A stretch of DNA of 64,000 bases from Comamonas testosteroni ATCC 11996 (lineage in GTDB: Bacteria; Pseudomonadota; Gammaproteobacteria; Burkholderiales; Burkholderiaceae_C): the NCBI RefSeq assembly GCF_000241525.1, contig NZ_AHIL01000029.1:62001-126000 (forward strand). Reading direction: 5' to 3'. Every line of letters begins with the position of its first letter. The stretch's first letter is position 1. The notes below the pieces were generated by a model. That model was not told the origin of the DNA and searched no databases. It saw only the letters and a program-made list of their open reading frames with translations. The translations under genes were made by a program, and so were the position numbers. Positions 63,560 through 64,000 of the stretch are shown one piece after another.

Positions 63560-63742
63560 AGTGAACTAATCCTTCAAACAGGCTTCAAACGCTCGCAAAC
63601 TCTGCGCAACCAGCTATGTATTTGCGGTTTGAAACACCCGCAAGAATATCGCCAATTCATGCACTCCAGATGACTGGGGCCGGGTCAGACAGCCATACTT
63701 GCACAGCACTTGACAGCCGCCCTCTTCCGCCGCACTCCTTCC

Positions 63743-64000
63743 ATGCCCAAGACCTCACGCTTTTGCAGCCCCCGCCGCCTCGCGGCAGCACTCGGTCTGG
63801 CCTTGCTGCTGGCGCTCGCGATCTGGGGCATGCGCGAGATCGATGCCCGGCAGCGGGTCTGGATTTTTCAGCCCAGCGACCGCAGCTGGCCCGGCGCCAA
63901 CACGGCCGGCATGCAGGAGCAATGGATAGACTTTCACAGCCGCGACGGCAGCGCCGCCAGGCTGCACGCCCTGTGGATGCCGTCCAGCGATGCACGTGCC
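63743..64000 (+). CDS. Alpha/beta hydrolase, N-terminal part, cut by window edge
   Basis: The first 86 codons only. A signal anchor lies at about residues 13-31 (AAALGLALLLALAIWGM). A VWIFQPSDRSWPGA stretch resembles exported serine hydrolases of the alpha/beta fold, and LHALWMPSS should be the first core strand. The catalytic elements are beyond the window, so the call is tentative. Confidence 0.55.
   Translation, partial: MPKTSRFCSPRRLAAALGLALLLALAIWGMREIDARQRVWIFQPSDRSWPGANTAGMQEQWIDFHSRDGSAARLHALWMPSSDARA

Overview
The window reads as a chromosomal segment of a GC-rich betaproteobacterium of the Comamonadaceae, most like Comamonas. The grounds are the pyrG-kdsA-eno-ftsB order, several solitary tripartite-tricarboxylate-type (Bug/TctC) binding proteins, an aromatic-degradation cluster, and two families of short dispersed repeats at gene ends. 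The genus is inferred from gene content, not from a marker gene. I see no rRNA, tRNA, CRISPR array, insertion sequence or prophage.

Region 1 (0.6-14 kb) is a catabolic island made of two similar units. Unit 1 is an AraC-type regulator divergent from pchA-pchC-pchX-pchF: aldehyde dehydrogenase, cytochrome c, a small Tat-exported protein and a covalent-flavin hydroxylase. Together these should oxidise p-cresol or a related 4-alkylphenol to 4-hydroxybenzoate. Unit 2 is a paralogous AraC regulator divergent from a branched-chain-type ABC importer (binding protein, two permeases, two ATPases) followed by a second aldehyde dehydrogenase. Both lead promoters carry the same 42-bp-spaced element. Both units end in the same kind of tail: a GC-rich repeat, a terminator hairpin with a compensatory base-pair change, and a second repeat. 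This points to an ancient duplication of a whole regulated unit, one for oxidation and one for uptake.

Region 2 (14-36.8 kb) is mostly housekeeping: an SlyD-like isomerase, a PepSY/two-component module, dut, coaBC, pyrG, kdsA, eno, ftsB, hslO, a gamma-carbonic-anhydrase-like protein, a DUF455 protein, two tandem EAL-HDOD proteins, a Bug protein and xerD. Region 3 (36.9-38.3 kb) is a small patch of unrecognised genes beside xerD. Region 4 (38.3-53.2 kb) has a second Bug protein, an AEC transporter, queG, tsaE, an amiC-like amidase that has lost its zinc-ligand segment, two glycine-zipper lipoproteins, a di-haem peroxidase followed by a histidine kinase and a double-receiver protein, a DedA protein, mutL and an RpiR regulator. 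Region 5 (53.3-64 kb) has a racemase-family protein without the usual cysteines, an MFS transporter, gdhA, a P2-type cation ATPase, a third Bug protein, a cupin, a DUF5329 protein, a protein made of two methylglyoxal-synthase-like domains, and the start of an alpha/beta hydrolase.

The observations most worth following up are the amiC internal deletion, the tandem methylglyoxal-synthase protein, the shared promoter element with the duplicated operon tails, and seven orientation-locked repeats directly after stop codons, two of which supply the stop codon.
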